Positions 7,413 to 14,116 of a DNA stretch of 17,872 bases are shown here, piece by piece; position 1 is the stretch's first letter; each line of letters opens with the position of its first letter. The notes beneath the pieces were generated by a model. The model was not told the origin of the DNA. It ran no database searches and was given only the letters and a program-made list of their open reading frames with translations. Made by a program: the position numbers and the translations under genes. The stretch lies in contig NZCQ01000036.1 in the NCBI GenBank assembly GCA_002688335.1, forward strand, positions 1 to 17,872, written 5' to 3'. The DNA is from Candidatus Pacearchaeota archaeon (GTDB taxonomy: Archaea; Nanobdellota; Nanobdellia; Pacearchaeales; GW2011-AR1).

Positions 7413-8348
7413 ATGGATATAAAAGAAAAATTAAAAGAATCAGAAAAAGCTGTTAAGAGAACGGCGGGATTAGTTGGAAAACTTAAATGGATACCATTTA
7501 TAAAATACAGCTCAGCCTATCAAACATTAGAAAGAGCTTATGAAGATCAAGTGCAGAATCTCTACGGAAACATTGTTGATGGATTATTAGGTAGAGGAAT
7601 TGATGAATTATTATTCTCAAGACATTTTGAAGATCCAAATAAATATAGAATTGGGGTTGATGATTCCATTATAGAAAAAGCTGGAGAATACTTAGAAGAT
7701 AAACTTAGGCATGGTTTGAAAAACTTAGATAGAGGGAATCCTGATCGTGTTGTTATGGATGAAGATTTAATTAAGAGTAGAAATATAGAAAAGGAGTTAT
7801 TTAGGGCAAATTCAGTATCAGATTATTTGGGAATTAAAATTCCGATTAATCAAGATTTGTCAGACAAAATATTTGAATCCGCATACAGAGCAGGGAATTA
7901 CCGTATTGCGGGAAAAATGAATGCTTTTGATACCAGAGTTCCTGAAAATCTTGATTTTGAAAATCTAAAAAAAGAAATGCTAAAAGATAAAGGGATATTT
8001 GTTTTTAAGGGATATTTTGAAGGTTACGATACCTCTGTTATAAGTACTATAGATATAAATGGAGGTAATCTTGGACACGATATTGATACAGGGAATACCA
8101 ATTTTGATTTTAGTGATATTGATAATAAATACCGCATAATTGCTAACACAATCTTAATGTTTAATTCTGAGGCCAAACACTTAGGTTTGAAAAAACAGCC
8201 AATAATTTTTGATAGATTACCTCATCCTAAGATTGCGGGAGCAGTTGAGATGAGTCATCCTGAAGTCCCCTATGATTTATTGCCTCAAGATTTTGTTGAT
8301 GAGTTTTTAGACAAATATCCAGAATTTAAGGAGCAAATGGAAAAATGA
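7413..8348 (+). CDS. Unknown protein, paralogue A of a tandem pair, 311 aa
   Basis: Not recognised. It shares a full-length domain plan with the next gene: an N-terminal AVKRTAGLVGKL (13-24); MDEDLIKSRN in the first half; a central block ESAYRAGNY...NAFDTRVPENLDF; the strand-like segment STIDINGG; and a C-terminal block IFDRLP(H)...AGAVEMSHPE...LLP.DF...FLDKYPEF (from about residue 266). There is no signal peptide or membrane segment, and the composition is charged and cytoplasmic. No catalytic motif stands out, although the His/Glu pair in AGAVEMSHPE is conserved as HAE in the paralogue. The start has a Shine-Dalgarno sequence. It overlaps the next gene by 4 bases (ATGA), so the pair is almost certainly translated together. 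It lies divergent to the double Lrp regulator, which may control it. Confidence 0.85.
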   Translation: MDIKEKLKESEKAVKRTAGLVGKLKWIPFIKYSSAYQTLERAYEDQVQNLYGNIVDGLLGRGIDELLFSRHFEDPNKYRIGVDDSIIEKAGEYLEDKLRHGLKNLDRGNPDRVVMDEDLIKSRNIEKELFRANSVSDYLGIKIPINQDLSDKIFESAYRAGNYRIAGKMNAFDTRVPENLDFENLKKEMLKDKGIFVFKGYFEGYDTSVISTIDINGGNLGHDIDTGNTNFDFSDIDNKYRIIANTILMFNSEAKHLGLKKQPIIFDRLPHPKIAGAVEMSHPEVPYDLLPQDFVDEFLDKYPEFKEQMEK

Positions 8349-9229
8349 ACTATGAACAATTAAAAGAAATGGGAGAATCTGTTAAAAAAACAGCAGGATT
8401 AGTTGGAAAGTTATCTGGCAATGATGCAGAAATTGTAAAGGCTGCCCGTTATGATCAAGCCCAATTATTTTATAGAAGTGTTGTTGATAATTTACTTGGC
8501 GTTGGAAATGGCTTAGATCCTGCTTTAAGGAGCTCTCAATTAGAAGAATTAAGATCCTTGAAAGATCCAGAAGTTCCTGTTTCAGGTAAGGTAGTTGAAA
8601 ATGTTGGGTCTCTAATTGAAATGAAGTTAAGAGAATACGTCTTAAGAAATTATGAAGATAAGCATCTAAATGAAGTGTATGATATGGATTTAATTAAAGA
8701 CAGAAGTCTAACTAGAGTGAAGTTTGATGCAGGAAACATATATAGATTTTTAGAGAAAAAGATTCATATGTCTAAATATCTTGCACAGGAGATATTAGAG
8801 AGAGCATATAATGTAGGTAATTTTCATACTCCTGAACAATTAAATTGTTTTGATATTGAAATCCCAGAAGAATTAGATTTCGATAGGTTAAGGCGAGAAA
8901 TAACTAAAGATAAAGCATTATATCTTTGTAGAACATACCATGAAGGATTAAAGGCAAAAACTGTTAGTGTGATTAGAGTAGATGATGACGGGGTTGAAAC
9001 TGGTGAAACAACATTTGGATGGGACGAATTAGATGAAAGCGATATGAAAAGAATAGCAAGAAATATAAATTCCTTAAGGGGAAAAAGAGAGCTTCACCTT
9101 GTCTATGATCAACTACCTGATAGAAGGGCTGGAGGGGCTGTTAATACTTTCCATGCAGAAACACCGATAGAACTTTTGCCAACAGATCACTTGGAGCAGT
9201 TCTTAGAAAAATATCCAGAATTAAGATAA
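8345..9229 (+). CDS. Unknown protein, paralogue B of a tandem pair, 294 aa
   Basis: A diverged duplicate of the preceding gene. Shared landmarks are SVKKTAGLVGKL (12-23), MDLIKDRS, LERAYNVGNF...NCFDIEIPEELDF, KDKALYLCRTYHEG, SVIRVDDDG, and the C-terminal YDQLP...GGAVNTFHAETPIELLP...FLEKYPEL (254-293). The two differ by gaps near residues 25-60 and about 200-250, so the duplication is not recent, yet a 14-base DNA stretch in the N-terminal motif is identical (7467-7480 and 8396-8409). AAGGAG (8328-8333) lies 11 bases before ATG 8345, within the end of gene A. Retention of both copies in one overlapping operon suggests a heteromeric or paired function; that is inference. No known domain is recognised. 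Confidence 0.85.
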   Translation: MNYEQLKEMGESVKKTAGLVGKLSGNDAEIVKAARYDQAQLFYRSVVDNLLGVGNGLDPALRSSQLEELRSLKDPEVPVSGKVVENVGSLIEMKLREYVLRNYEDKHLNEVYDMDLIKDRSLTRVKFDAGNIYRFLEKKIHMSKYLAQEILERAYNVGNFHTPEQLNCFDIEIPEELDFDRLRREITKDKALYLCRTYHEGLKAKTVSVIRVDDDGVETGETTFGWDELDESDMKRIARNINSLRGKRELHLVYDQLPDRRAGGAVNTFHAETPIELLPTDHLEQFLEKYPELR

Positions 9230-9260
9230 CCTTATTATATCACACTCTCCTCTTCCATCC

Positions 9261-9647
9261 ATGAAAAAAGAGGAAAATATTGATAAGATTTATTTAAGTG
9301 AAGAAAGCATTAATACAATCGTCAATAAAATTAAACATCTATACTTTAATGATTTGAAAAAGACAAGCCATTACAAATATTCTCTTTTAAGAAGGAATAC
9401 TGACGAAGATTTATTGAAAGAATGTTTTGTACAATTTGATAAGATAAAAATGGTTCTTTACAGGACAAGAACCTCAGGATACAACAGCTATGATTTTATC
9501 TATGTTATAGACAAAACCAAATATATTACTTATTCCATACATTTTGATAAAAAACCATATCAAATCCTAAACGCCATTGTTTCAAATAGAATTTTCGATA
9601 ACTATAGAGAATACTTAACAAAAACATATCCCGAAAAACTAATATAA
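9261..9647 (+). CDS. Hypothetical protein, 128 aa
   Basis: Not confidently recognised. It is a small basic protein without signal or membrane segments: a helical N-terminus (SEESINTIVNKIKHLYF), then alternating strand-like segments (KMVLYRTRTSGYNSYDF, YVIDKTKYITYSIHFD) and a helical end. Size and order loosely recall RelE/ParE-like or DUF4258 small proteins, but no diagnostic residue supports that. ATG 9261 is 31 bases after the paralogue pair; an AT-rich TTATTATAT (9232-9240) about 25 bases upstream suggests a separate leaderless transcript. Its last 9 bases overlap the convergent DUF2283-like gene. Confidence 0.7.
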   Translation: MKKEENIDKIYLSEESINTIVNKIKHLYFNDLKKTSHYKYSLLRRNTDEDLLKECFVQFDKIKMVLYRTRTSGYNSYDFIYVIDKTKYITYSIHFDKKPYQILNAIVSNRIFDNYREYLTKTYPEKLI

Positions 9648-10013
9648 TTCTGATAATGGAAAATGGGTAATAGGCATTCTCATTTTTAGCAATCTGCCAT
9701 TGTCCTCAAAAATAAAATCTACTGCAATAAATACGCAATCTATTTTTTTTATTACTTGTAATTCTGCCTCTTTCATCTTTTTTATAATTCCAGGATCTAT
9801 CCCCGCCTCTTCAAAACGATAAACTAAATCCCTAATCTCCAAACCAACAACTTCTCCTTCCTTTGTTACACTAATAATAAAATCACCAACAAATATATTA
9901 TTGGAAACTTTATCACTTGATTTTCTATATATTTGAAAATCACCAATTTCAGGATCATAGTAATAATCTTTATCATAATAAAAATCTTTTTTCATAAGTT
10001 CATCATCTTTCAT
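9639..10013 (-). CDS. DUF2283-like protein, 124 aa
   Basis: Residues 7-75 follow the DUF2283 pattern: a start with DFYYDKDYYYDPEIGDFQIY, where a Tyr-Asp rich strand opens the fold, then a mid-section FVGDFIISVTKEGEVVGLEIRD matching the family's G.i....d.G.vvGiEI core. A longer C-terminal part follows (EELQ/VIKKIDCVFIAVDFIFE-type strands), as in larger archaeal members. DUF2283 proteins have no established biochemical role; some bacterial ones sit beside RelE-like toxins. Here the neighbour is convergent rather than co-directional, which weakens a toxin-antitoxin reading. ATG 10013 is chosen because TTTAAA at 10037-10042 lies about 26 bases upstream; an internal ATG at residue 7 is the alternative. 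Confidence 0.72.
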   Translation of the reverse strand: MKDDELMKKDFYYDKDYYYDPEIGDFQIYRKSSDKVSNNIFVGDFIISVTKEGEVVGLEIRDLVYRFEEAGIDPGIIKKMKEAELQVIKKIDCVFIAVDFIFEDNGRLLKMRMPITHFPLSELY

Positions 10014-10036
10014 TCAATTCTAAACAATCCGTATAA

Positions 10037-10042
10037 TTTAAA
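10037..10042 (-). promoter_or_regulatory. TATA core for the DUF2283-like gene
   Basis: TTTAAA is centred about 26 bases upstream of the minus-strand ATG at 10013, implying a leaderless mRNA. Confidence 0.5.
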
Positions 10043-10069
10043 CTTTTCTCCTTAAACAGCTACACCCCA

Positions 10070-10091
10070 AATTAATTGAGTTCAATTAATT
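10070..10091. repeat. 22-base near-perfect palindrome
   Basis: AATTAATTGA (10070-10079) and TCAATTAATT (10082-10091) are exact complements around a GT spacer. It lies just upstream of the DUF2283-gene promoter. The shape suits an operator for a dimeric regulator, or a short hairpin; being AT-only in most positions, chance is not excluded. Confidence 0.5.
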
Positions 10092-10162
10092 CTGATAATT
10101 GGCATAATTAAGAGTCTAATAATTTCTTCTCAAGGTGTCAAGCTTCGTTATTTTAAAGGCTA

Positions 10163-10195
10163 TCTATAAATTATAGAGTAAATGTTATTTACTTT
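10163..10195. repeat. Two abutting palindromes
   Basis: TCTATAA/TTATAGA (10163-10169 and 10171-10177, one-base spacer) is followed at once by AGTAAAT/ATTTACT (10177-10183 and 10187-10193, GTT spacer), extendable by a G-T and an A-T pair. Two perfect 7-base arms side by side are more than expected by eye for random AT-rich DNA, but function is unknown. Confidence 0.4.
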
Positions 10196-10356
10196 AATCC
10201 ACCACCATAAATCCTTAACAAAATCTCCCAGAATCCTCTAAAACCTATATCTTTTCATATATTTTATAAAAGCTCCTAGTAAAAGAGTATATTCAAAAGC
10301 CTATTTTATCGAGGAGCATTGTTTATAAACTAATTTAAGTTTTGTACCCTGTTATA

Positions 10357-10422
10357 ATGACGAAAACATTTAAATACTATAATTCAATTACTATCATCAT
10401 AGAAAGAGGTATTAAAAGATGA
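10357..10422 (+). CDS. Possible 21-codon leader ORF overlapping the TrmB-like gene
   Basis: ATG 10357 opens a frame (MTKTFKYYNSITIIIERGIKR) that ends at TGA 10420-10422, overlapping ATG 10419 of the next gene as ATGA. A TATA-like GTTTATAAAC (10321-10330) lies about 31 bases before its ATG. If translated, it would couple to the regulator's start; its 3' part also contains that gene's Shine-Dalgarno sequence. It is equally possible that transcription starts downstream, from 10369-10374, and the ORF is accidental. Confidence 0.25.
   Translation: MTKTFKYYNSITIIIERGIKR
10369..10374 (+). promoter_or_regulatory. TATA core for the TrmB-like gene
   Basis: TTTAAA within CATTTAAATA predicts a transcription start near 10397 and a leader of about 22 bases containing GAGGT (10406-10410), 8 bases before ATG 10419. 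Confidence 0.55.
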
Positions 10423-11222
10423 TAGTTAAAGACGAATTTTTAGGCAGACTAAGGAAAATATTTGACCTAAACCTTTATGAAGTAAAAGTTTGGACAGCCT
10501 TACTTTCTCGAGGAGTTAGCACTGCCGGAGAATTAAGCAACATCTCAGACGTACCAAGAAGTAGAACTTATGACATTTTAGAAACCCTAGAGAAAAAAGG
10601 ATTTATTGTTATGAAACTAGGCAAACCAATTAAGTTTGTTGCCTTAAAACCTGGAGAGGTTATCGAGCGAGTTAAGAAAAACCTTGTCTCGTATGCCCAA
10701 GAAAAAAGTAAGAGACTAGACCAGCTAAAGAAAGAGGAAATATTAACAGAGTTAAATGTATTATTTAATCAGGGAATAAAATTCGTAGAACCTGCAGATT
10801 TATCTGGAAGTGTTAAGGGCAGACAAAATGTTTACAATCATTTAGACATGATGATACGTGATGCTGAACAAACAATAACAATAGTAACCACGGCTCCTGG
10901 AATTAATAGAAAACTTGAAGCCCTTATGCCGATCCTAGAAAAAGCTAAAAAGAGGGGTGTAAAGGTAAGAATAGCAGCCCCAATTGATGACACAAATAGA
11001 GCAGAAGCTAAAAAGTTCAGCAAAGTTGCTGAAGTAAAGAACTGTCCTAAAATGAGAGCAAGATTTGCCATTGTTGATTCTCAACAACTCCTATTTATGG
11101 TTCTAGATGATGAAAAAGTCCATCCCAATTATGATGTAGCTATCTGGCTTTCAACAGATTTCTTTGCCGCATCAATGGAACAGCTATTTGAGGCCGCATG
11201 GAAGGGTTTCAAGCCAATATAA
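10419..11222 (+). CDS. TrmB-family transcriptional regulator, 267 aa
   Basis: The N-terminal winged HTH (about residues 8-75) has the TrmB pattern: LNLYEVKVWTALLSRG, then AGELSNISDVPRSRTYDIL as the HTH and LEKKGFIVMKLGKPIKF as the wing. A charged helical linker (80-115) follows. The C-terminal half (130-267) is the phospholipase-D-like sensor domain common in archaeal TrmB proteins: QTITIVTTAP (151-160), AKKRGVKVRIAAP (176-188) and MRARFAIVDSQQLLFMVLD (212-230). The HxK catalytic pair of true PLD enzymes is absent (RARFAIVD), so ligand sensing is more likely than catalysis. TrmB regulators often control sugar or central-metabolism genes, but no such gene is adjacent; the following HAD gene is convergent. 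It has its own promoter and Shine-Dalgarno sequence. Confidence 0.88.
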   Translation: MIVKDEFLGRLRKIFDLNLYEVKVWTALLSRGVSTAGELSNISDVPRSRTYDILETLEKKGFIVMKLGKPIKFVALKPGEVIERVKKNLVSYAQEKSKRLDQLKKEEILTELNVLFNQGIKFVEPADLSGSVKGRQNVYNHLDMMIRDAEQTITIVTTAPGINRKLEALMPILEKAKKRGVKVRIAAPIDDTNRAEAKKFSKVAEVKNCPKMRARFAIVDSQQLLFMVLDDEKVHPNYDVAIWLSTDFFAASMEQLFEAAWKGFKPI

Positions 11223-11234
11223 CGACTCATTCGC

Positions 11235-11834
11235 TCATAACTTTCTGATTTCTTCATCAATCTCACTCAAACTAGAAACAATTTTAAAAGGATTGCCCTT
11301 CTCTAAATTGTCTCTATCATGATACCCAAAATCCACGGCAATAGTCTTAATCCCCACTTTATTTGCCTCCAATATATCTCCCAAAGTGTCTGTCACAAAA
11401 ACAACATCATCAACACTAAACCCATATTTATCAAGCAATAATCTAAACTTCTCAACTTTTGAATAATGAGTCTCCGAACCCAATACCCCCTCAAACAAAT
11501 TTTTTAGATCATTTGACTCAAAATAAATATCTAGATTTTTCTCTGTATTTGAGCTAATAATAAAAAGAGGGTGTTTCTCTTTTAGATTAACTAAAAAAGA
11601 TCTCATCTCATCATGTATCCTCAACTCTTTATGAACCTCCGTCCACAAACGCTCAAATTCTTTTTTCTGACCATCAGAATATTTCAATTCCAAGTACTTC
11701 CTCGCATTTCCATTAAACGCTTCCCTAACCCAAGTATCATAATCCTCATCAGGATAAAATCTATTATGAAGCTTAAACAAATCTTCACGAGTATCGTGAA
11801 TCACTCCATCAAAATCAAAAATAACTCCTTTCAT
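11235..11834 (-). CDS. HAD-family phosphatase, 199 aa
   Basis: This is a haloacid dehalogenase superfamily hydrolase of the phosphoglycolate phosphatase/beta-phosphoglucomutase-like subfamily. Motif I is DFDGVIHDT (7-15; nucleophile Asp7, acid/base Asp9); motif II is ISSN (93-96); motif III is Lys126 or Lys129 in HYSKVEKF; motif IV is VTDTLGDILEA (147-157; Asp149 and Asp153 for Mg2+). A small helical cap lies between residues 15 and 80. The GYHDRDNLEKGNPFKIVSSLSEI end is typical of Gph-like proteins. The substrate cannot be read from sequence. ATG 11834 is 18 bases after the methylthiotransferase stop, with a weak TATA inside that gene's 3' end. Confidence 0.9.
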   Translation of the reverse strand: MKGVIFDFDGVIHDTREDLFKLHNRFYPDEDYDTWVREAFNGNARKYLELKYSDGQKKEFERLWTEVHKELRIHDEMRSFLVNLKEKHPLFIISSNTEKNLDIYFESNDLKNLFEGVLGSETHYSKVEKFRLLLDKYGFSVDDVVFVTDTLGDILEANKVGIKTIAVDFGYHDRDNLEKGNPFKIVSSLSEIDEEIRKL

Positions 11835-11852
11835 AAAACCACTATAACCCCA

Positions 11853-13130
11853 TTATCCATTTAACACCTCGCCAACCATATGATGAACACCCGTATCCTT
11901 AATTACAACACTCACATTCTTACCCAATAAACCATCATCAGAATAAATCAATACAATATTATAACTCTCATCTCTCCCTTCATAAAATCCTTCCTTCTTA
12001 TTAACAAAAATCTTCGCCTTTCTACCTTTAAACTTCAATTTATTATCTCCAGCAGTTTGCTTATGCAATCTCATTAGATCAATATTCCTCTTATTCGCAA
12101 TCTCTATCGGCAACTCCCTCAGTTTATCTGCAACGGTATTTTTATGTTTTGAAAACTTAGAAAGATTAAGAACATCCGGCCTATATTTTCCAATAAATTC
12201 TAAATTAGCAACATGATCTCCCTCATCCTCAGTGGGATATCCTGTAATAATATCTGTAGCAATTGTAATATCTGGAAATTCCTTTCTAAATTCATTAATT
12301 ATCTTCTCAACATGTTCAATTTTGTAAGTTCTTTTCATACTTCTTAAAACAGAATTAGAAGCAGACTGAATTGGAACATGTAAGAATTTATACATCTTAG
12401 GATTTTTATAAATCTCAATCATCTCAGAAAGTATGGGCAATACATGTTGGGGATTCATCATTCCAATTCTAATCTTAAATCTTCCTGGAAGATTAACAAT
12501 CTTATCCAACAACTCTGGAAGCTCTCTCTTACCCCTGTCCATTCCATAACAAGCATTTCCCTGACTAGTCAACCACACTTCCTTAGCCCCATTCTCAAGA
12601 TCTTGTTTAATCGACTTAACTATCCTCTCTTGAGAATAAGAAAACAAACCTCCCTTAGCCAACTTAGTCTTGCAAAAACTACAACTAGATAAACATCCCT
12701 CAGAAATCTGAGTTATACTAATCAATTTATTTAAGGGCACCTTAGGTAAAAAAATCTTCTCTTCTCGATATCCCTGTATAACTGGCAAAGACTTTCTTTT
12801 CTCCATCAAAGAAACAATGTTCTTAACATTACTAGTTGATAATTGCAAAGCCTTAGGATTCAACTTATCAATACTATCATCAGAATCAGGCATACAGCCA
12901 GTAACTACGACTAACTTACCACTATCACTAAGATCTTGAATCTTTCTTTTGATTTTATTCTCAGTCTTACTCTTAACAACACAACTATTAATCACAATAG
13001 TATCTGCAATATCCTTGTTATTAGTTATATGATATCCTGAACTACTCAAGAGTCCAGCCATAATCTCACTATTATTCTGATTCGCAGAACATCCATACGT
13101 ATCTATGTAAACATATCTATCTTGCTTCAT
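11853..13130 (-). CDS. tRNA t6A37 methylthiotransferase (e-MtaB type), 425 aa
   Basis: This is a radical-SAM enzyme predicted to add a methylthio group to t6A at position 37 of ANN-decoding tRNAs. The N-terminal UPF0004 domain has the three Cys of the auxiliary [4Fe-4S] cluster: Cys14 (DTYGCSANQ), Cys50 (INSCVV) and Cys79 (VTGCMPD). The radical-SAM CxxxCxxC motif is Cys146, Cys150 and Cys153 (EGCLSSCSFC). Downstream, VWLTSQGNACYGMDRG and HVPIQSASNSVLRSMKR are conserved family blocks. A C-terminal TRAM domain (about 365-425) ends in HHMVGEVLNG. DTYGCSANQ and the SEGCLSSC context fit the archaeal/eukaryal (CDKAL1-like) group better than MiaB or RimO. It has its own TATA core (13152-13157), about 25 bases upstream of ATG 13130. 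Confidence 0.94.
   Translation of the reverse strand: MKQDRYVYIDTYGCSANQNNSEIMAGLLSSSGYHITNNKDIADTIVINSCVVKSKTENKIKRKIQDLSDSGKLVVVTGCMPDSDDSIDKLNPKALQLSTSNVKNIVSLMEKRKSLPVIQGYREEKIFLPKVPLNKLISITQISEGCLSSCSFCKTKLAKGGLFSYSQERIVKSIKQDLENGAKEVWLTSQGNACYGMDRGKRELPELLDKIVNLPGRFKIRIGMMNPQHVLPILSEMIEIYKNPKMYKFLHVPIQSASNSVLRSMKRTYKIEHVEKIINEFRKEFPDITIATDIITGYPTEDEGDHVANLEFIGKYRPDVLNLSKFSKHKNTVADKLRELPIEIANKRNIDLMRLHKQTAGDNKLKFKGRKAKIFVNKKEGFYEGRDESYNIVLIYSDDGLLGKNVSVVIKDTGVHHMVGEVLNG
11859..11865 (-). promoter_or_regulatory. Possible TATA box for the HAD gene
   Basis: Read on the minus strand, GTTAAAT lies about 27 bases before ATG 11834, within the last codons of the methylthiotransferase gene. The match is weak; co-transcription with the upstream gene is equally possible. 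Confidence 0.3.
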
Positions 13131-13151
13131 AAACTAGGGGGGAAATAACTG

Positions 13152-13157
13152 TTTAAA
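13152..13157 (-). promoter_or_regulatory. TATA core for the methylthiotransferase gene
   Basis: TTTAAA is centred about 25 bases before ATG 13130, in the short gap after the Cys-rich gene. A C-run (GGGGGG on the plus strand, 13137-13142) lies between the box and the start. Confidence 0.5.
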
Positions 13158-13168
13158 TTATTTGTTGT

Positions 13169-13630
13169 TTAATCAAGACTACTCGCAATCACATCAGCAC
13201 AAGACGTACAAGAGATATATAACTTTCTATTCACAATGGTTAAACCAGATTCACTAGAACAATATTTACAATAACCATCTAAGGAAACCTTAAGATCCTC
13301 TGATGCAAACTCTCCAAAAATACCAAGCATTTTCAAAAGTGCTTGATTCTCAGAAGAAAATTCAGCCATATCATAAGGAACAGAATCCCTTTTTTTAAAC
13401 TTCCCACCTAAATCCAAGAATTCTTGTTGCAATCTATCAAAATCTTCTCGAGTTGTACAAAAGTCCGTAGTTAAAGCCTGATAAGAATCGCCCCATTTAC
13501 AAGAGAATACAGCAGCATTATCTTGCCTTTTAACATCAATTAAATTCTCCTGAACCCCTCTATAATCCAAACAAGATAAACAAGAAGTATCTAAGATTCT
13601 TACAACATCATCAAGATTTTCTAAGATCAT
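13169..13630 (-). CDS. Cys-rich, probably zinc-binding hypothetical protein, 153 aa
   Basis: I do not recognise a named family. Eight Cys are arranged as CLSC (17-20), single Cys44 and Cys58, CKYC (121-124) and CTSC (141-144). The last two pairs, 16 residues apart and each followed by polar turns, look like a C-terminal zinc ribbon; the first four could form a second site. The middle is an acidic helical stretch. There is no membrane segment. It sits between the DUF192 gene and the tRNA methylthiotransferase, all on one strand, but has its own TATA box, which overlaps the stop codon of the DUF192 gene. A nucleic-acid or protein-interaction role is plausible only by fold type. Confidence 0.8.
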   Translation of the reverse strand: MILENLDDVVRILDTSCLSCLDYRGVQENLIDVKRQDNAAVFSCKWGDSYQALTTDFCTTREDFDRLQQEFLDLGGKFKKRDSVPYDMAEFSSENQALLKMLGIFGEFASEDLKVSLDGYCKYCSSESGLTIVNRKLYISCTSCADVIASSLD

Positions 13631-13652
13631 TAACAGATATCAAACAAAGATT

Positions 13653-13660
13653 ATTTAAAT
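13653..13660 (-). promoter_or_regulatory. TATA box for the Cys-rich gene, overlapping the DUF192 stop codon
   Basis: ATTTAAAT is centred about 26 bases before ATG 13630 and covers the TAA of the preceding gene (13655-13657). The spacing implies a leaderless transcript starting inside the cluster. Confidence 0.55.
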
Positions 13661-14116
13661 ATTTATATCCAAAACATCCTCAATCTCAATCTCCAAATCC
13701 TTACTCAACCCTCCATTAACCTCCACAACATATCTAGCCTTTCTCAAAGACCTATATCTTTCACAAACCCCTCCAACACAAGGCATAAAATTCTCCCTAA
13801 CATCAACAACTCCAAGATCAGAATCCAAAAATATTAAGTCTAGTGGAATCAAAGTATTCTTCATCCAAAAAATCCTATAATCTTCATCATCATAAACAAA
13901 TATCATCCCTTCATCGTCAGAAAGATCATCAACATACATAAGTCCTCTTAACTTCTCAGAATCTGTTATTGCTGACTTCAAATAAATAATATTATCGTCA
14001 ACCCGCAGTTCATAATCTCTCACAACCCTGACTTCACCATTAGAATAATCACCAATTAAGAAAACAAAAAACAAGACTACGAAAATTACAATCAAATTAA
14101 AAATATTTCTTCTCAT
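13655..14116 (-). CDS. DUF192 (COG1430) protein with N-terminal membrane anchor, 153 aa
   Basis: After MRRN comes one hydrophobic segment (residues about 5-22), an uncleaved anchor or signal peptide, so the domain should face outside the membrane. Residues 45-150 match DUF192: AITDSEKLRGLMYVDDLSDDEGMIF, the core FWMKNTLIPLDLIFLDSD (83-100), the paired Cys113 and Cys118 in MPCVGGVC, and ARYVVEVNGG near the end. The biochemical function of DUF192 is not established. ATG 14116 shares one base with the argS stop (TGATG), strongly suggesting translational coupling; a GTG one codon earlier (14119) is an alternative start. It is the only clearly membrane-associated product in the window. Confidence 0.88.
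   Translation of the reverse strand: MRRNIFNLIVIFVVLFFVFLIGDYSNGEVRVVRDYELRVDDNIIYLKSAITDSEKLRGLMYVDDLSDDEGMIFVYDDEDYRIFWMKNTLIPLDLIFLDSDLGVVDVRENFMPCVGGVCERYRSLRKARYVVEVNGGLSKDLEIEIEDVLDINI

Larger units (their letters stand above)
10014..10418. other. 405-base intergenic region with palindromes and two outward promoters
   Basis: No gene longer than about 20 codons and no tRNA or CRISPR-like repeat is seen. It holds the DUF2283-gene promoter (10037-10042, minus), a 22-base palindrome (10070-10091), two abutting palindromes (10163-10195), a weak 6-base inverted repeat GCTCCT/AGGAGC (10272-10277 and 10312-10317), and plus-strand TATA-like elements at 10321-10330 and 10369-10374 before the TrmB-like gene. 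It is the largest non-coding stretch in an otherwise tight window, so an unannotated small RNA or operator cluster is possible. Confidence 0.5.

Noticed and set aside
9261..10013. A toxin-antitoxin operon
   Set aside because: The genes are convergent rather than co-directional, and the small protein has no clear toxin residues; kept only as a low-interest question.
10272..10317. GCTCCT/AGGAGC inverted repeat as a structured RNA
   Set aside because: Only six pairs around a 34-base loop, with no good inner pairing.
10838..11071. Minus-strand open frame inside the TrmB-like gene
   Set aside because: It is antisense to a well-supported protein and hydrophobic, as expected of a shadow frame. Similar frames within valS, ileS and the 16069 gene were dropped for the same reason.
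10212..11222. PLD-type nuclease function for the TrmB-like protein
   Set aside because: The HxK catalytic signature is missing, and the N-terminal TrmB HTH explains the protein as a regulator.
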